Position numbers and translations under genes: made by a program
Notes under the pieces: model-generated
Databases searched by the model: none
What the model was told of the DNA's origin: nothing
Seen by the model: only the letters and a program-made list of their open reading frames with translations
Assembly: GCF_011752525.1 (NCBI RefSeq)
Contig: NZ_VWXI01000009.1
Location: forward strand, 62,001-126,000
DNA: 64,000 nucleotides
Direction of reading: 5' to 3'
Origin: Pantoea sp. Cy-639
Lineage (GTDB): Bacteria; Pseudomonadota; Gammaproteobacteria; Pseudomonadales; Pseudomonadaceae
Shown here: positions 9,194-19,585 of the stretch, one piece after another
Layout: the number at the start of each line of letters is the position of its first letter
Numbering within the stretch: the stretch's first letter is position 1

Positions 9194-11953
9194 GTGCGTC
9201 GGCTTCGGATTGCCAGCCTCCTCATCGTCAGCCTGCTGACCCTGCTTTGCCTGCTGCCGGCGCACGCCGACACGGGCGCGGGTTGGTCGGTGCTACTCGA
9301 TGAACAGGCCAACCTGCAGCTGTCCGACGTACGCTCCGAGCGTTATCGCAACCAGTTCAGCCCCCTGCCGCTGAACGAACTGAATGCAGCCCGTCCCGAC
9401 CAGGCCCTGTGGCTGCACTACCGCCTGGAACCCGGCGAACAGGAGCGCCTGGTGCGCATCTTCGCCCCCGACCTGTCGCGCCTGGATCTGTACGCCCTCG
9501 AGGATGGCAAGCTGCTGCACCAACTGCACCATGGCCGCCAGGGCGAGAACACCAGCCCGACCCTGCAGGGCAGCGACCATGTACTGCCTCTGCCGCACAG
9601 CAACCAACCCCTGGACATCTACCTGCGGCTGGTCTCCGAACACCAGCTGCGCCCGGCCATCAGCCTCGAGTCCGCCGCCCACGCCGCCGCCGACCAGCGC
9701 CAGCCGCTGCTGTTCGGCCTGCTGTTCGGTGGACTGCTGATGCTGATCCTGCACAACCTGATCCGCTTCGCCTACACCCGCTCCAGCTCCACGCTGGTCC
9801 TGGCCCTATACCACGGCCTGATGCTGCTCAGCGCACTGATCCTGCTCAACCTCAGCGGTCCCTGGTGGCACCTGTGGTACAGCGCCCAGACCCCGGCGGC
9901 CTATCTCACCCTGGTGCTGGCGGGCCTGTCCGGGCTGTATTTCACCCTGCATTTCTTCGCCCCTTGCAGCTCGCCACGCCTCAACCGCCTGCTGTACAGC
10001 GAAATGCTCGTGGCTGGGGCCTGCGGTCTGATACTGCTGTTCGTCGACACCCTGCCACTGAACCTGATGACCTATGCCCTGCTGGCCTTGGGCAGCCTGA
10101 GCATGCTGATGGTCAGCAGCTACTACTGGTACAAGGGCTATGCACCGGCCCGGCTGTTCGCCCTGGCCATGCTGGTGTTCAACCTCGGCGGCCTGGTACT
10201 GCTGCCGGCGCTGCTCGGCCTGACCCGCACCTCCACGCCCTGGCTGTTGTGCGTGCTGATGGCACTGACCGTCGTCAGCGGCCTGCTGCTCAACCTGGCG
10301 GTCAGCGAACGCCTGCGCCGTATCAGCGAGGAACGCTTCCGCGCCAGCCGCGCCCTGGCCGCCAGCGATGCCGAGATCAACGCCAAGGCCGAGTTCCTGG
10401 CCAAGATCAGCCACGAAATCCGTACGCCCATGAACGGGGTGCTGGGCATGACCGAACTGCTGCTGGGCACGCCCCTGTCGGTCAAGCAGCGCGACTATGT
10501 GCAAACCATCCACAGTGCCGGCAACGAATTGCTCACGCTGATCAACGAGATTCTCGACATCTCCAAGCTGGAGTCGCGACAGATCGAGCTGGACGACGTG
10601 CAGTTCGACCTCAATGCCCTGATCGAGGACTGCCTGAACATCTTCCGGGCCAAGGCCGAGCAGCAGAACATCGAACTGATCAGCTTCACCCAGCCACAGG
10701 TGCCGCGAGTGGTCAGCGGCGACCCCACGCGCCTGCGCCAGGCCTTGTCGAGCCTGCTCGACAACGCACTGAAGAACACCGAGCAGGGCGAAATCCTGCT
10801 GGTGGTCGCCCTCGACCAGCGCGGTGAGCTGCCCCGCCTGCGCATCGCCGTGCAGGACAGTGGCGAGCCGATGCCGGCCGCCGAACGCGACGCCCTGCTG
10901 CAGGCCGAACTGCACAGCCGCCATTTCCTCTCCAGCAACAAGCTCGGCGGCCATCTCGGGCTGGTCATCGCCAAGCAACTGATCGGCCTGATGCAAGGTG
11001 AGTTCGGGATCAAGACCAGCGCCAGCATGGGCAACACCCTGTGGCTGACCTTGCCGCTGGATCCACAACGTCTGGAGCAGCCCGCCACCGACCTCGACAG
11101 CCCACTGCGCGATGCCCGGGTGCTGGTGGTCGACGACAACGACACTTGCCGCAAGGTACTGGTGCAACAGTGCAGCGCCTGGGGCATGAACGTCAGTGCG
11201 GTGCCTTCGGGCAAGGAAGCCCTGGCCCTGCTGCGTACCAAGGCACATCTGCGTGACTACTTCGATGCGGTGCTGCTCGACCAGAACATGCCCGGCATGA
11301 CCGGCATGCAACTGGCCGCCAAGATCAAGGAAGACCCGAGCCTGAACCACGACATCCTGGTGGTCATGCTCACCGGTATCAGCAACGCGCCAAGCAAGGT
11401 CATCGCGCGCAATGCTGGCGTCAAGCGCATCCTCGCCAAGCCGGTGGCCGGCTACACGCTCAAGACCACCCTCGCCGAGGAGCTCGCCTTGCGTGGCCGC
11501 GAGCAGGTCGCAGCGCCATCACCGCCAGGTACGCCACAACCTCTCGACCTGCCGAGCGACTTCCGGATCCTGGTTGCCGAGGACAACAGCATCTCGACCA
11601 AAGTCATCCGCGGCATGCTGGGCAAGCTCAACCTGGAGCCGGATACCGCCAGCGACGGGGCTCAGGCCTTGCAGGCGATGAAAGCCCGACGCTACGACCT
11701 GGTGCTGATGGACTGCGAGATGCCGATCCTCGACGGTTTTTCCGCCACCCAGCAGTTGCGCGCCTGGGAGAACGCCAACCATCGCCCGCGCACCCCTGTG
11801 GTGGCATTGACCGCGCATATCCTCAACGAACACAAGGAGCGCGCGCGCCTGGCCGGCATGGACGGACACATGGCCAAGCCGGTGGAACTGTCGCAGTTGC
11901 GCGAACTCATCCAGTTCTGGGCGGCGCAGCGGCAGGTGGCGTCGGACGCCTGA
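9194..11953 (+). CDS. retS: Hybrid sensor histidine kinase RetS
   Basis: A 919-residue inner-membrane hybrid kinase starting at a GTG preceded by AAAGGAT. The order is: signal peptide (to ~25), periplasmic 7TMR-DISMED2 domain (~40-160), seven transmembrane helices (~180-375), HisKA with His407 in KISHEIRTPMNG, HATPase, then two receiver domains with Asp696 (LLDQNMPGMTG) and Asp840 (LMDCEMPILDG). In P. aeruginosa RetS lies beside purD and blocks GacS, suppressing biofilm and promoting acute-virulence genes. The layout and spacing of phospho-sites here match it. The ATP-lid glycine boxes are irregular (DSGEPMP, GGHLGL), in keeping with RetS acting through heterodimerisation rather than only as a kinase. 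Confidence 0.93.
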   Translation: MRRLRIASLLIVSLLTLLCLLPAHADTGAGWSVLLDEQANLQLSDVRSERYRNQFSPLPLNELNAARPDQALWLHYRLEPGEQERLVRIFAPDLSRLDLYALEDGKLLHQLHHGRQGENTSPTLQGSDHVLPLPHSNQPLDIYLRLVSEHQLRPAISLESAAHAAADQRQPLLFGLLFGGLLMLILHNLIRFAYTRSSSTLVLALYHGLMLLSALILLNLSGPWWHLWYSAQTPAAYLTLVLAGLSGLYFTLHFFAPCSSPRLNRLLYSEMLVAGACGLILLFVDTLPLNLMTYALLALGSLSMLMVSSYYWYKGYAPARLFALAMLVFNLGGLVLLPALLGLTRTSTPWLLCVLMALTVVSGLLLNLAVSERLRRISEERFRASRALAASDAEINAKAEFLAKISHEIRTPMNGVLGMTELLLGTPLSVKQRDYVQTIHSAGNELLTLINEILDISKLESRQIELDDVQFDLNALIEDCLNIFRAKAEQQNIELISFTQPQVPRVVSGDPTRLRQALSSLLDNALKNTEQGEILLVVALDQRGELPRLRIAVQDSGEPMPAAERDALLQAELHSRHFLSSNKLGGHLGLVIAKQLIGLMQGEFGIKTSASMGNTLWLTLPLDPQRLEQPATDLDSPLRDARVLVVDDNDTCRKVLVQQCSAWGMNVSAVPSGKEALALLRTKAHLRDYFDAVLLDQNMPGMTGMQLAAKIKEDPSLNHDILVVMLTGISNAPSKVIARNAGVKRILAKPVAGYTLKTTLAEELALRGREQVAAPSPPGTPQPLDLPSDFRILVAEDNSISTKVIRGMLGKLNLEPDTASDGAQALQAMKARRYDLVLMDCEMPILDGFSATQQLRAWENANHRPRTPVVALTAHILNEHKERARLAGMDGHMAKPVELSQLRELIQFWAAQRQVASDA

Positions 11954-12021
11954 GCTGGCCGTTGCAGGACCTGGTGTTGCGAGGAGGTGCAGTACCGAAA
12001 AGCGCTGTGTGCAGCAGACGC

Positions 12022-12049
12022 CTTGTAGGAGCGGACTTGCCCCGCGCTA
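12022..12049. repeat. Single REP element between retS and marC
   Basis: TTGTAGGAGCGGACTTGCCC (from about 12023), followed by CGCG, matches the family B REP half found as inverted pairs elsewhere in the window. No partner copy is seen next to it. Confidence 0.6.
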
Positions 12050-12152
12050 ACCTCAACCAGACAACCCGCATCGCGGCGCGCCCACGAAGCCACGTCCGCC
12101 CCGTCGGTTCCATGCTATACAGTGGCATCTCCCCCGCCGCGAACTCACTGCC

Positions 12153-12749
12153 ATGCTCCATGAGTTGTTCAGCGTCTACCTGAAAATGCTCGTGCTCTAC
12201 AGCCCGTTCTTCGTGCTGTCGTGCTTCATCAGCCTGACTCGCGGCCACTCCAGCAAGGAACGCAAGCAACTGGCCTGGCGCGTGGCCATCGCCACCCTGA
12301 TCGCCAGCGTGCTGCTGTACCTGTTCGGACGAGTGATTTTCGGCGTTTTCGGCATTACCGCCGACGCCTTTCGCATCGGCGCGGGCTCGGTACTGTTCAT
12401 CTCGGCGCTGGGCATGGCCCAGGGCAAGTCGGCGATCCAGACCGACAATGTGCAGCAAGACGTGACCATCGTGCCACTGACCATCCCGCTGACCGTTGGC
12501 CCCGGAACCATCGGTGCACTGCTGGTGATGGGCGTGAGCCAACCGCACTGGGACGACAAGCTGCTGGCCATCGTCAGCATCGCCCTGGCCAGCTTCACCG
12601 TGGGCCTGGTGCTCTACCTTTCGCACCGCATCGAACGCCTGCTCGGCGACCAGGGCCTGCAGATCGTCAGCCGCCTGATGGGGCTGTTCGTCTGTGCCCT
12701 CGCGGCGCAGATCATCTTTACCGGGATCAAGGGCTACCTGGTGACTTGA
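12153..12749 (+). CDS. MarC family integral membrane protein
   Basis: A 198-residue polytopic protein of the MarC/UPF0056 family, with about six hydrophobic helices. The family signature region is PLTIPLTVGPGTIGALL (about residues 105-125), and the helix-rich ends (MLHELFSVYLKMLVLYSPFF; FVCALAAQIIFTGIKGYL) fit. Family members were once linked to multiple antibiotic resistance, but the function is unproven. It ends six bases before the convergent cobJ stop, so the two transcripts meet tail to tail. Confidence 0.88.
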   Translation: MLHELFSVYLKMLVLYSPFFVLSCFISLTRGHSSKERKQLAWRVAIATLIASVLLYLFGRVIFGVFGITADAFRIGAGSVLFISALGMAQGKSAIQTDNVQQDVTIVPLTIPLTVGPGTIGALLVMGVSQPHWDDKLLAIVSIALASFTVGLVLYLSHRIERLLGDQGLQIVSRLMGLFVCALAAQIIFTGIKGYLVT

Positions 12750-12755
12750 CCCCGT

Positions 12756-14447
12756 TCACGGTCTGGTGGGATACCAGCGCGGGGTGTACACCCACTCGCC
12801 ACCACCGACACGCGCGAAGGTGCACGTCGTCGAAGAGCCAATCAGCACCATCGTGCGCATATCGACCATCATCGGCTCCAGCTCGCCCAAGGTGACGACC
12901 CGCAGGGTCTGCCCCGGGCGCCCGATATCGCGCCCGAGCACCACCGGCGTGTGCGCCTGACGATGCCGGCGCACCACCTCCAGCGCCTGGCCCAACTGAT
13001 GCGGCCGAGCCTTGGAGATCGGGTTGTAGAACGCCAGCACCAGATCCGCCTGGGCGGCCAGGTCGAGGCGCTTCTCGATGATCGACCAGGGTTTGAGGTT
13101 GTCCGACAGCGACATCACGCAGAAGTCATGCCCCAACGGTGCCCCTGCCTGCGCAGCGGTGGCCAGGGAGGCAGAAACGCCAGGAAGGATTTCCAGCTCG
13201 ACACGCTGCCAGGCCGGCTGCGCGGATTCGTGCAGGGCCTCCAGCACAGCCGCGGCCATGGCGAACACTCCTGGATCACCGGACGAGACCACCACCACCG
13301 AACGCCCCTGGGCCGCCAGCTCGAAGGCGTGACGGGCGCGTTGCATTTCTTCGCGATTATCGGTGCAGTGCAGCACCTGGTCATCGCGGAACGGGCCGGC
13401 CATGCGCACATAGGTCTCGTAGCCGAGCACGTCCTGGGCCTGGGCCAGCTCGGCCTTCACGGCCGGCACCATCAGCTCGGCCGCTCCCGGCCCAAGGCCG
13501 ATCACCGCCAGGCGGCCACGACGACGGCCCAGTCGCTCGACCTCGACCGGTGCGGGTGCGATGGCCAGGGCCAGCCCACCTACGCTTTCGACTCGCGCCG
13601 CTGGCAACGCATCGCCCAGCATCTGTTGCAGGTCTGTGCCCGCCGGCACGAAGCGCAGTGCGACATTCAGCGCCCGTGCGGCCTCATGTAACGCAGGCTC
13701 GGCCATGTCGGCATCACTCGCCAGCAGGCAGGCCAGCGCGGGTTCGGCGATGCCTGCGGCCTGCAATGCGTCACGGACCCGTGGCGCCAGATCGGCGCCG
13801 CCGGTGGCAACAGCCACCACCACACAGCGGGCATGGATCAACAGCTCGTCACGACTGGCCGGGCGTGCCGTGCAGCCCACATGGATGGTGCGTTGCGCGC
13901 TGTCGCTGGCCGGCAGCTGTGCCTGGCCGAGCCAAGGCGCATCGCCTTCGATGCGCACTGCCTCGCCCGCCAGCAGATCGGAGACGAAACGCTTGCCCTG
14001 TTCCAGGTCCGCCAGGGCATAGCCCGGCGGCGGGTTGAGCAGGCAGGTGCCAAAGCGCAGCTCGCCACTGGTGGTGATTGCCGCCGCTACGCCCAGCACC
14101 TCGCCCAGTTCGCGGGCCATGACGTTGACCCCGCCCAGGCCACCGAGCAGCGGCACTACCGCGCTGCCGTCTTCGGCAACGACCAGTACCGGCGGCTCGG
14201 CGCCCTTCTCGTTCAGCAACGGCGCCAAGGTACGGATGACGATACCGGCCGCGCACAGGGCGATGATCGGCGTGCCCTGCTGGTAAAGCGCGCGCAGGGT
14301 GTCGCCGAACGCGGCGTACTGACGGTCAGCCCCTTCCACGCGCCCTTCCAGGCCATGGACCAGCGCCTGTGGATAACGCTGCTGAATGCGCCGGGCGGTA
14401 GCCAGGCTGCCAGAGCCAAGAATGACGATTGCCGGTGACGTGTTCAT
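12756..14447 (-). CDS. cobJ: CbiG-like domain fused to precorrin-3B C17-methyltransferase CobJ
   Basis: A 563-residue fusion. The N-terminal ~310 residues are CbiG/CobE-like ([30 protein letters not shown]; then a CobE-like part with [15 protein letters not shown]). The C-terminal ~250 residues are the CobJ SAM-methyltransferase ([46 protein letters not shown]), which methylates C17 and contracts the corrin ring. I chose the ATG at 14447, which overlaps the cobI stop as ATGA and has GGTGA about 10 bases upstream; an ATG at 14456 would add three residues. It is last in the cobG-cobH-cobI-cobJ operon. CbiG opens the lactone in the anaerobic pathway, so the fused domain is notable beside aerobic CobG. 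Confidence 0.93.
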   Translation of the reverse strand: MNTSPAIVILGSGSLATARRIQQRYPQALVHGLEGRVEGADRQYAAFGDTLRALYQQGTPIIALCAAGIVIRTLAPLLNEKGAEPPVLVVAEDGSAVVPLLGGLGGVNVMARELGEVLGVAAAITTSGELRFGTCLLNPPPGYALADLEQGKRFVSDLLAGEAVRIEGDAPWLGQAQLPASDSAQRTIHVGCTARPASRDELLIHARCVVVAVATGGADLAPRVRDALQAAGIAEPALACLLASDADMAEPALHEAARALNVALRFVPAGTDLQQMLGDALPAARVESVGGLALAIAPAPVEVERLGRRRGRLAVIGLGPGAAELMVPAVKAELAQAQDVLGYETYVRMAGPFRDDQVLHCTDNREEMQRARHAFELAAQGRSVVVVSSGDPGVFAMAAAVLEALHESAQPAWQRVELEILPGVSASLATAAQAGAPLGHDFCVMSLSDNLKPWSIIEKRLDLAAQADLVLAFYNPISKARPHQLGQALEVVRRHRQAHTPVVLGRDIGRPGQTLRVVTLGELEPMMVDMRTMVLIGSSTTCTFARVGGGEWVYTPRWYPTRP

Positions 14448-15178
14448 CCCTGCCATTTTTCACCCGGCACGATGATCAGCGAGAAGTAAGGCGAGGACTG
14501 CGGGTCGACGGCATCCAGCGCCACGATCTTCTGGTTGGCCATGGTCGCCCGCTCGACGTACAGCGCGCGTTGGTCAAGGCCCAGTTCGGCGAGCACCTGG
14601 CGCACCTTGGGGAAGTTGCGACCCAGTTTCATGATCACGGCGGCGTCGGCGTCGGCCAGACGGCGCTTGAGTTCGTCATGGGGCAACACGCCCGAAAGCA
14701 CGGTCAGGGTCTGGTTGCGATAGACCAGCGGCGCACCGAGCACCGAGGCGCCACCCAGCATCGAACAAACCCCCGGGATCACCTGCGCCTCGTAGCGCGA
14801 CGCCAGGCGGTCATGCAGGTACATGTACGAGCCATAGAAGAACGGATCGCCCTCGCAAATCACCGCGACATCGCGACCGGCGTCGAGGTGCTCGGCCACT
14901 TGCACGCTGGCTTCGTCGTAGAAGTCACTGATCACCTGCTCGTAGGACAACGGCGCCGGCAGTGCTTCGGTGGTCACCGGATAGACCAGCGGCAGCAGGG
15001 TCTGCTCGGCCGCCAGGTGCTGTTCGATGATGCCGAAGGCATTGCCGCGCTTGCCCTTGGCCACGAAGTACGCCACCACCGGCGCCTCGCGCAGCAGGCG
15101 CAGGGCCTTGAGGGTGATCAGCTCAGGATCGCCCGGGCCTACGCCCAGGCCCAGCAGTCGTCCGCGTACGTGCATCAT
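14444..15178 (-). CDS. cobI: Precorrin-2 C20-methyltransferase CobI
   Basis: A 244-residue member of the corrin methyltransferase family. It has the N-terminal signature [20 protein letters not shown], the central [13 protein letters not shown] motif, and [18 protein letters not shown]. It methylates precorrin-2 at C20 to give precorrin-3A. The gene overlaps cobH upstream and cobJ downstream by four bases each, showing tight translational coupling. Length and motifs are normal for the aerobic-type enzyme. Confidence 0.95.
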   Translation of the reverse strand: MMHVRGRLLGLGVGPGDPELITLKALRLLREAPVVAYFVAKGKRGNAFGIIEQHLAAEQTLLPLVYPVTTEALPAPLSYEQVISDFYDEASVQVAEHLDAGRDVAVICEGDPFFYGSYMYLHDRLASRYEAQVIPGVCSMLGGASVLGAPLVYRNQTLTVLSGVLPHDELKRRLADADAAVIMKLGRNFPKVRQVLAELGLDQRALYVERATMANQKIVALDAVDPQSSPYFSLIIVPGEKWQG

Positions 15179-15801
15179 TCCACCTCCGTGGCCAGGGCGT
15201 TGACCGCCGCGGCGGCCATCGCGCTGCCACCGAGGCGACCCTGCATGATCACGAACGGCACACCACGGCTATCGGCGGCGAGCATCGCCTTGGACTCGGC
15301 AGCACCGACGAAGCCCACCGGGAAGCCCAGGATCAACGCAGGCTTCGGCGCACCGGCGTCGAGCATCTCCAGCAGGTAGAACAACGCAGTCGGCGCGTTG
15401 CCGATCACCACCACGCTACCCTCCAGGTGCGGCCGCCACAGCTCCAGGGCCACCGCCGAACGGGTATTGCCGGCCTGCTTGGCGAGGTCCGGCACGCTCG
15501 GGTCGCGCAGGGTACAGATCACCGGATTGCTGGCCGGCAGGCGAGCGCGGGTGATGCCTTCGGCGACCATGTGTGCGTCGCAGAGGATCGGCGCACCCTT
15601 GGCCAGCGCTTCGCGACCGGCAGTGCCAGCCCCGGCGGAGAACTGCAGGCCATCGATGGCCTCGACCATGCCACAGGCATGGATCACCCGCACGGCAAGC
15701 TTCTCGAGGTCTGCCGGGATCCGTTCGAGCCGGGCTTCCTCGCGGATGATCCGGAAGGAATTGCGATAGATCTCCTGACCATCGCGGATGTAATCAATCA
15801 T
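15175..15801 (-). CDS. cobH: Precorrin-8X methylmutase CobH
   Basis: A 208-residue enzyme that shifts a methyl group from C11 to C12 to give hydrogenobyrinate. The start at 15801 ([16 protein letters not shown]) gives the family N-terminus; a longer in-frame reading only translates the end of cobG. Motifs are [17 protein letters not shown], which contains the active-site His, [15 protein letters not shown], and [14 protein letters not shown] with [13 protein letters not shown]. It overlaps the end of cobG by eight bases and the start of cobI by four. Confidence 0.95.
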   Translation of the reverse strand: MIDYIRDGQEIYRNSFRIIREEARLERIPADLEKLAVRVIHACGMVEAIDGLQFSAGAGTAGREALAKGAPILCDAHMVAEGITRARLPASNPVICTLRDPSVPDLAKQAGNTRSAVALELWRPHLEGSVVVIGNAPTALFYLLEMLDAGAPKPALILGFPVGFVGAAESKAMLAADSRGVPFVIMQGRLGGSAMAAAAVNALATEVE

Positions 15802-17119
15802 CAAGGTGCTCCGTCGGCAGGTCGAGCATGGCGCCTGCTTCTTCTGGGGTAAGGTCGGATGCGCGCAACCTGCCGAAGCCCGGCAGGCGCGCATCGCGCA
15901 AGTAAAGGTCATAACGGCCCGGGGCCCGGGCCAGCAGGGTGGCCGGGGCGACATGGGCCAGGGCGCAGGAGCGCGGGCAGGCAGACAGGTGCACGCTGCC
16001 GGGGGCAGCGGGATGCAACCGAGCGGCCACGGTGACGGCATCCGCCTTGGTATCGGCCAGGCCCTTGGCGCAACCTGCCGAGCCCGTGCAGGCGGTGATC
16101 CGGGCCAGCGGCGCGGAAGGATCGCAGAGCATGCCCAGGGCCGCGAGCTGGTCGCGAGCCTGTTCGATATGGGCCGGCTCGAGCGACGTCAGCACCAGGC
16201 TTTGCCACGGGCTCAGGCGCAGGCTGCCATCGCCCCAGCGTCGGGCGATGTCGGCCGCGGCGCGCAACATGGCGGGTGTCAGGCGCCCCAGCGGGGGGGC
16301 CGCGCCGAGAGCCAGCCCCTGCTGCTGCTGCAGGATGCCCAGCCAGCTGGCTGCGAGCGCTGGACGCCGCCAGCCGAGCACCACATCGTCGCGACGGATG
16401 TCGAGGCCTTCGAGCAAACGCTCGGCAGTACAGGTCTCGAGCAATTGGCGCATACGCGCCTGTTCAGGCGTGGCCAGCTCGAGAAAGCGATCCAGCACGG
16501 CCTGCACCAGGCCCAGCCCTTGCTCCACCGGCACCGCGCCGAGTGCCTGGCCCCCGGCCGGGCTGCCGGCCAGGCCGAACACCAGCCAGGTGCGTTGTTC
16601 GAAGCGCGCCGCGCTCAACCACAGGTCGTGGGGATGCTCGAGCATCGTCAGGGCCTCGCCACCATCAAGCTGCACGGCGAATTTCGCCGACAGCGCATGG
16701 AAGCGCGGCGTGCCCTCGAGCAGCGCCAGGATCTGCCCGGCCAACACACGCGTGTCCAGCAACATGGCCGGGTCCAGGCCGGCCAACGGGCTGAGCATCA
16801 GGTTGCGCACATCGTCGCCCGCCGCATCGCGTGGGCCGAGTCCTGCCGCCAGCAGGTGATCAACCAGCCCACGATGATCCTGGCCGATGCCGCGGATCTG
16901 CAGGTTGGCGCGATTGGTTGCCTCGATCACGCCGCCAGCGAAGCGTTCGGCCGCCTCGGCCACGGCCTCGGCCTGGCCGGCCAGCAGTTGCCCGCCGGGT
17001 AGCTTGATCCGGCAGATGCCGCCATCGCGGGCGGCGACGATGCGCCACAACCCCGGGCAAGCCGAGGGACGGGGCGAAACTGCGGGGGGCTGGGCCTGCT
17101 TCAAGGGGGCATCCGACAA
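15794..17119 (-). CDS. cobG: Precorrin-3B synthase CobG (aerobic)
   Basis: A 441-residue protein of the nitrite/sulfite-reductase-like family with a 4Fe-4S cluster. The N-terminal part has ferredoxin-like features (GGICRIKLPGGQL; ATNRANLQIRGI). The C-terminal part has the cluster-binding Cys set CTGSAGCAKGLADT and SACPRSCA. CobG uses molecular oxygen to hydroxylate precorrin-3A, the defining step of the aerobic pathway. It is first in the leftward operon. The 167-base gap to the divergent cobL contains a REP pair; no cobalamin riboswitch was recognised by eye in it. Confidence 0.92.
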   Translation of the reverse strand: MSDAPLKQAQPPAVSPRPSACPGLWRIVAARDGGICRIKLPGGQLLAGQAEAVAEAAERFAGGVIEATNRANLQIRGIGQDHRGLVDHLLAAGLGPRDAAGDDVRNLMLSPLAGLDPAMLLDTRVLAGQILALLEGTPRFHALSAKFAVQLDGGEALTMLEHPHDLWLSAARFEQRTWLVFGLAGSPAGGQALGAVPVEQGLGLVQAVLDRFLELATPEQARMRQLLETCTAERLLEGLDIRRDDVVLGWRRPALAASWLGILQQQQGLALGAAPPLGRLTPAMLRAAADIARRWGDGSLRLSPWQSLVLTSLEPAHIEQARDQLAALGMLCDPSAPLARITACTGSAGCAKGLADTKADAVTVAARLHPAAPGSVHLSACPRSCALAHVAPATLLARAPGRYDLYLRDARLPGFGRLRASDLTPEEAGAMLDLPTEHLDD

Positions 17120-17208
17120 TCGTGAAAGTGCGCTTCAGTGTAGAAGGCGCGGTATTATGCCTGCTTTGTCCAGCGGCATGAAAAGCCGGTGGTCGAACGC
17201 TAAGACGA

Positions 17209-17265
17209 ATCGCGGGGCCAGCCCGCCCCCACGCGACTTCGTGGGAGCGGGCTGGCCCCGCGATC
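17209..17265. repeat. REP pair (family B) between cobG and cobL
   Basis: TCGCGGGGCCAGCCCGCCCC (from 17210) and its complement GGGAGCGGGCTGGCCCCGCG (17242-17262) form a near-perfect long hairpin, a few bases before the cobL start and in the divergent promoter region. At this position it would lie in the cobL leader and could also partly insulate the two promoters. Confidence 0.8.
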
Positions 17266-17286
17266 AATGGATGGTACGAGGAACAC

Positions 17287-18498
17287 ATGGCCCCCTGGCT
17301 GACAGTAATAGGCATCGGAGAAGACGGTTTCAGCGGCCTGGGCAAGCAGGCGCGACGCGCCCTGCTGTCGGCCTCGCGGATCGTCGGCAGCCCGCGTCAG
17401 CTGGCCTTGCTGCCACGTTGCGTGGTTGCCGAACAGCTCCCCTGGCCCAGCCCCTTCTCCCTCGCCCCGGTCCTGGCCCTGCGCGGCGAGGCGGTGTGTG
17501 TACTGGCCAGCGGCGACCCGATGTTCTACGGCGTTGGTGCCAGCCTGGCGCGGCACGTGGCCAGCGAAGAGATGCGCGTGCTGTCGATGCCCTCCTCCTG
17601 CGCCCTCGCCGCCGCTCGCCTGGGCTGGCCACTGCAGGATGTGCAGGTGGTCTCGGTGGTGGCCCGGCCGCTGGCCGCGCTCAACGCCCAGCTCCACAGC
17701 GGTGTGCGCCTGCTGGTGCTGAGCAACGATGAGCACAGCCCCGCCGCCATCGCCGCGCAACTGCGCGAACGCGGTTTCGGCACGAGCCGCATGCACGTGT
17801 TCGAGCATCTGGGCGGCCCGCACGAGCGCCACCTGGTCGGCACCGCCGAAGACTGGCCGCACACGGACATCGCCGCGTTGAACCTTATGGCAATCGAGTG
17901 CCAGGCCAACCCGGATGCCCCGCGCCTGCCCCGTGTCGCCGGCTTGCCCGACAGCGCGTTTCGCCATGACGGCCAGTTGACCAAGCGCGATGTGCGCGCC
18001 ATCACCCTGGCCCGCCTCGCCCCACAACCCGGCGAGTTGCTGTGGGATGTCGGCGCCGGCTGCGGCTCGATCGGCATCGAGTGGATGCGCGCCCATCCCA
18101 GTTGCCGTGCCCTGGCCATCGAGGCTGACGAAGGCCGCCAGGGCCTCATCGAGCACAACCGCGACGCGCTCGGCGTGCCCGGCCTGCAACTGATCCGTGG
18201 CAAGGCCCCGGACGCCCTGCTCGGTCTCGAGCGTCCCGATGCGATTTTCATCGGCGGCGGCGTCACCCGCGAAGGCGTGCTGGCGCACTGCTGGGCGCAG
18301 TTGCGCCCCGGTGGCCGTCTGGTAGCCAATGCTGTCACCCTGCAGAGCGAGATCGCCCTGGCGCATTTTCGCCAACGACACGGCGGCGAGCTGACCCGCA
18401 TCCATGTCGCCCACACCCAGCCATTGGGCAGTTTCGACACCTGGCGCCAGGCCCTGCCGATCACCCTGCTCGATGTGGTCAAGCCCCTCGATGCGTGA
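17287..18498 (+). CDS. cobL: Precorrin-6B C5,15-methyltransferase (decarboxylating) CobL
   Basis: A 403-residue two-domain enzyme. Residues 1-~200 are a corrin-type methyltransferase ([31 protein letters not shown]), CbiE-like. Residues ~215-403 are a Rossmann-type methyltransferase ([29 protein letters not shown]), CbiT-like. Together they methylate C5 and C15 and remove the acetate carboxyl at C12. It is first in the rightward operon and overlaps cbiD by eight bases. Confidence 0.95.
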   Translation: MAPWLTVIGIGEDGFSGLGKQARRALLSASRIVGSPRQLALLPRCVVAEQLPWPSPFSLAPVLALRGEAVCVLASGDPMFYGVGASLARHVASEEMRVLSMPSSCALAAARLGWPLQDVQVVSVVARPLAALNAQLHSGVRLLVLSNDEHSPAAIAAQLRERGFGTSRMHVFEHLGGPHERHLVGTAEDWPHTDIAALNLMAIECQANPDAPRLPRVAGLPDSAFRHDGQLTKRDVRAITLARLAPQPGELLWDVGAGCGSIGIEWMRAHPSCRALAIEADEGRQGLIEHNRDALGVPGLQLIRGKAPDALLGLERPDAIFIGGGVTREGVLAHCWAQLRPGGRLVANAVTLQSEIALAHFRQRHGGELTRIHVAHTQPLGSFDTWRQALPITLLDVVKPLDA

Positions 18499-19585
18499 AG
18501 AGACCCGCGAACAGCCCGCGCCCCTGCGCAGCGGCCTGACCACCGGCAGTTGCGCCACCGCCACCAGCCTGGCCGCGGCGCGCCTGTTACTGACCGGCCA
18601 GCAGCATGACGCGGTGCATATCACCCTGCCCAAGGGCAAGGTCGTGCAGATGCGCCTGGAGTTCTGCCAGCTACGCGACGAAGGCGCCGAAGCCGGCACC
18701 CTGAAAGATGCCGGTGACGACCCTGACGTCACCCACGGCGCCTTGCTCTACAGCCAGGTACGCCTGCTCGCCGAGCCCGGTGTCCGCTTCGTCGCGGGCA
18801 CTGGCGTGGGTACCGTGACCCGCCCCGGGCTGGTGCTGGCGGTGGGCGAGCCTGCCATCAACCCGGTGCCGCGCAAGATGATCAACGATCACTTGCAACA
18901 GCTCGCCAACGAGTGCGCCTACCCGGGCGGGTTCGAAGTCACGGTCAATGTCCGCGACGGCGAAACGCTGGCCCTCAAGACCATGAACCCCCGCCTGGGC
19001 ATCCTTGGCGGCCTGTCGATTCTCGGCACCAGCGGTATTGTCCGACCGTTCTCCTGCTCGGCCTACATCGCGTCGATCCATCAAGGGATCGATGTCGCCC
19101 ACACCAACGGCTACACCCATGTCGCCGCCTGCACCGGCAACGCCAGCGAAGACACCATGCGCCGGGTGTACAACCTGCCCGAGATCGCCCTGATCGAGAT
19201 GGGCGACTTCGTCGGCGCCGTGCTCAAGCACCTGCGCAAGGTACCGGTACCGCGCCTGACCCTGTGCGGCGGCTTTGGCAAGATCAGCAAGCTGGCCGCC
19301 GGGCACATGGACCTGCACAGCCGCCACTCGAGCATCGACCTGCCGCAACTGGCCGGATGGGCCGCCGCCATCGGTGCCGATGCGCCGCTGCAGCAAGCGA
19401 TCGTCGGCGCCAACACCAGCCAGCAGGCCCTGGCCCTGGCCCATGCCGCTGGCATCGCGCTGGGCGATGAGGTCTGCCGCCATGCCCTGGCTTTCGCACG
19501 CAGCGTGGTACCAGCCCAGGTGCAGGTCGAAGTGTTCGCCATCGACCGCCAGGGTGGCATCGTCGGCAAGGCGGGCGTGCAATGA
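18491..19585 (+). CDS. cbiD: Cobalt-precorrin-5B C1-methyltransferase CbiD
   Basis: A 364-residue CbiD. The start at 18491 gives MREETREQ followed by the family N-terminal segment [14 protein letters not shown]. Other marks are [39 protein letters not shown] and [20 protein letters not shown]. CbiD belongs to the cobalt-early (anaerobic) route, where it methylates C1 and acetaldehyde is later lost. Its place here between cobL and cobK, with no cobF in the window, suggests it supplies the C1 methylation in an otherwise aerobic-type set. The last four bases overlap cobK. Confidence 0.94.
   Translation: MREETREQPAPLRSGLTTGSCATATSLAAARLLLTGQQHDAVHITLPKGKVVQMRLEFCQLRDEGAEAGTLKDAGDDPDVTHGALLYSQVRLLAEPGVRFVAGTGVGTVTRPGLVLAVGEPAINPVPRKMINDHLQQLANECAYPGGFEVTVNVRDGETLALKTMNPRLGILGGLSILGTSGIVRPFSCSAYIASIHQGIDVAHTNGYTHVAACTGNASEDTMRRVYNLPEIALIEMGDFVGAVLKHLRKVPVPRLTLCGGFGKISKLAAGHMDLHSRHSSIDLPQLAGWAAAIGADAPLQQAIVGANTSQQALALAHAAGIALGDEVCRHALAFARSVVPAQVQVEVFAIDRQGGIVGKAGVQ

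Noticed and set aside
9806..11350. A 514-codon minus-strand frame inside retS
   Set aside because: Antisense to RetS, rich in Gln, Ala and His, with no family resemblance.
17120..17286. A cobalamin riboswitch between cobG and cobL
   Set aside because: I looked for a B12-box-like core and found none; the gap is mainly a REP pair. A covariance search would be decisive.
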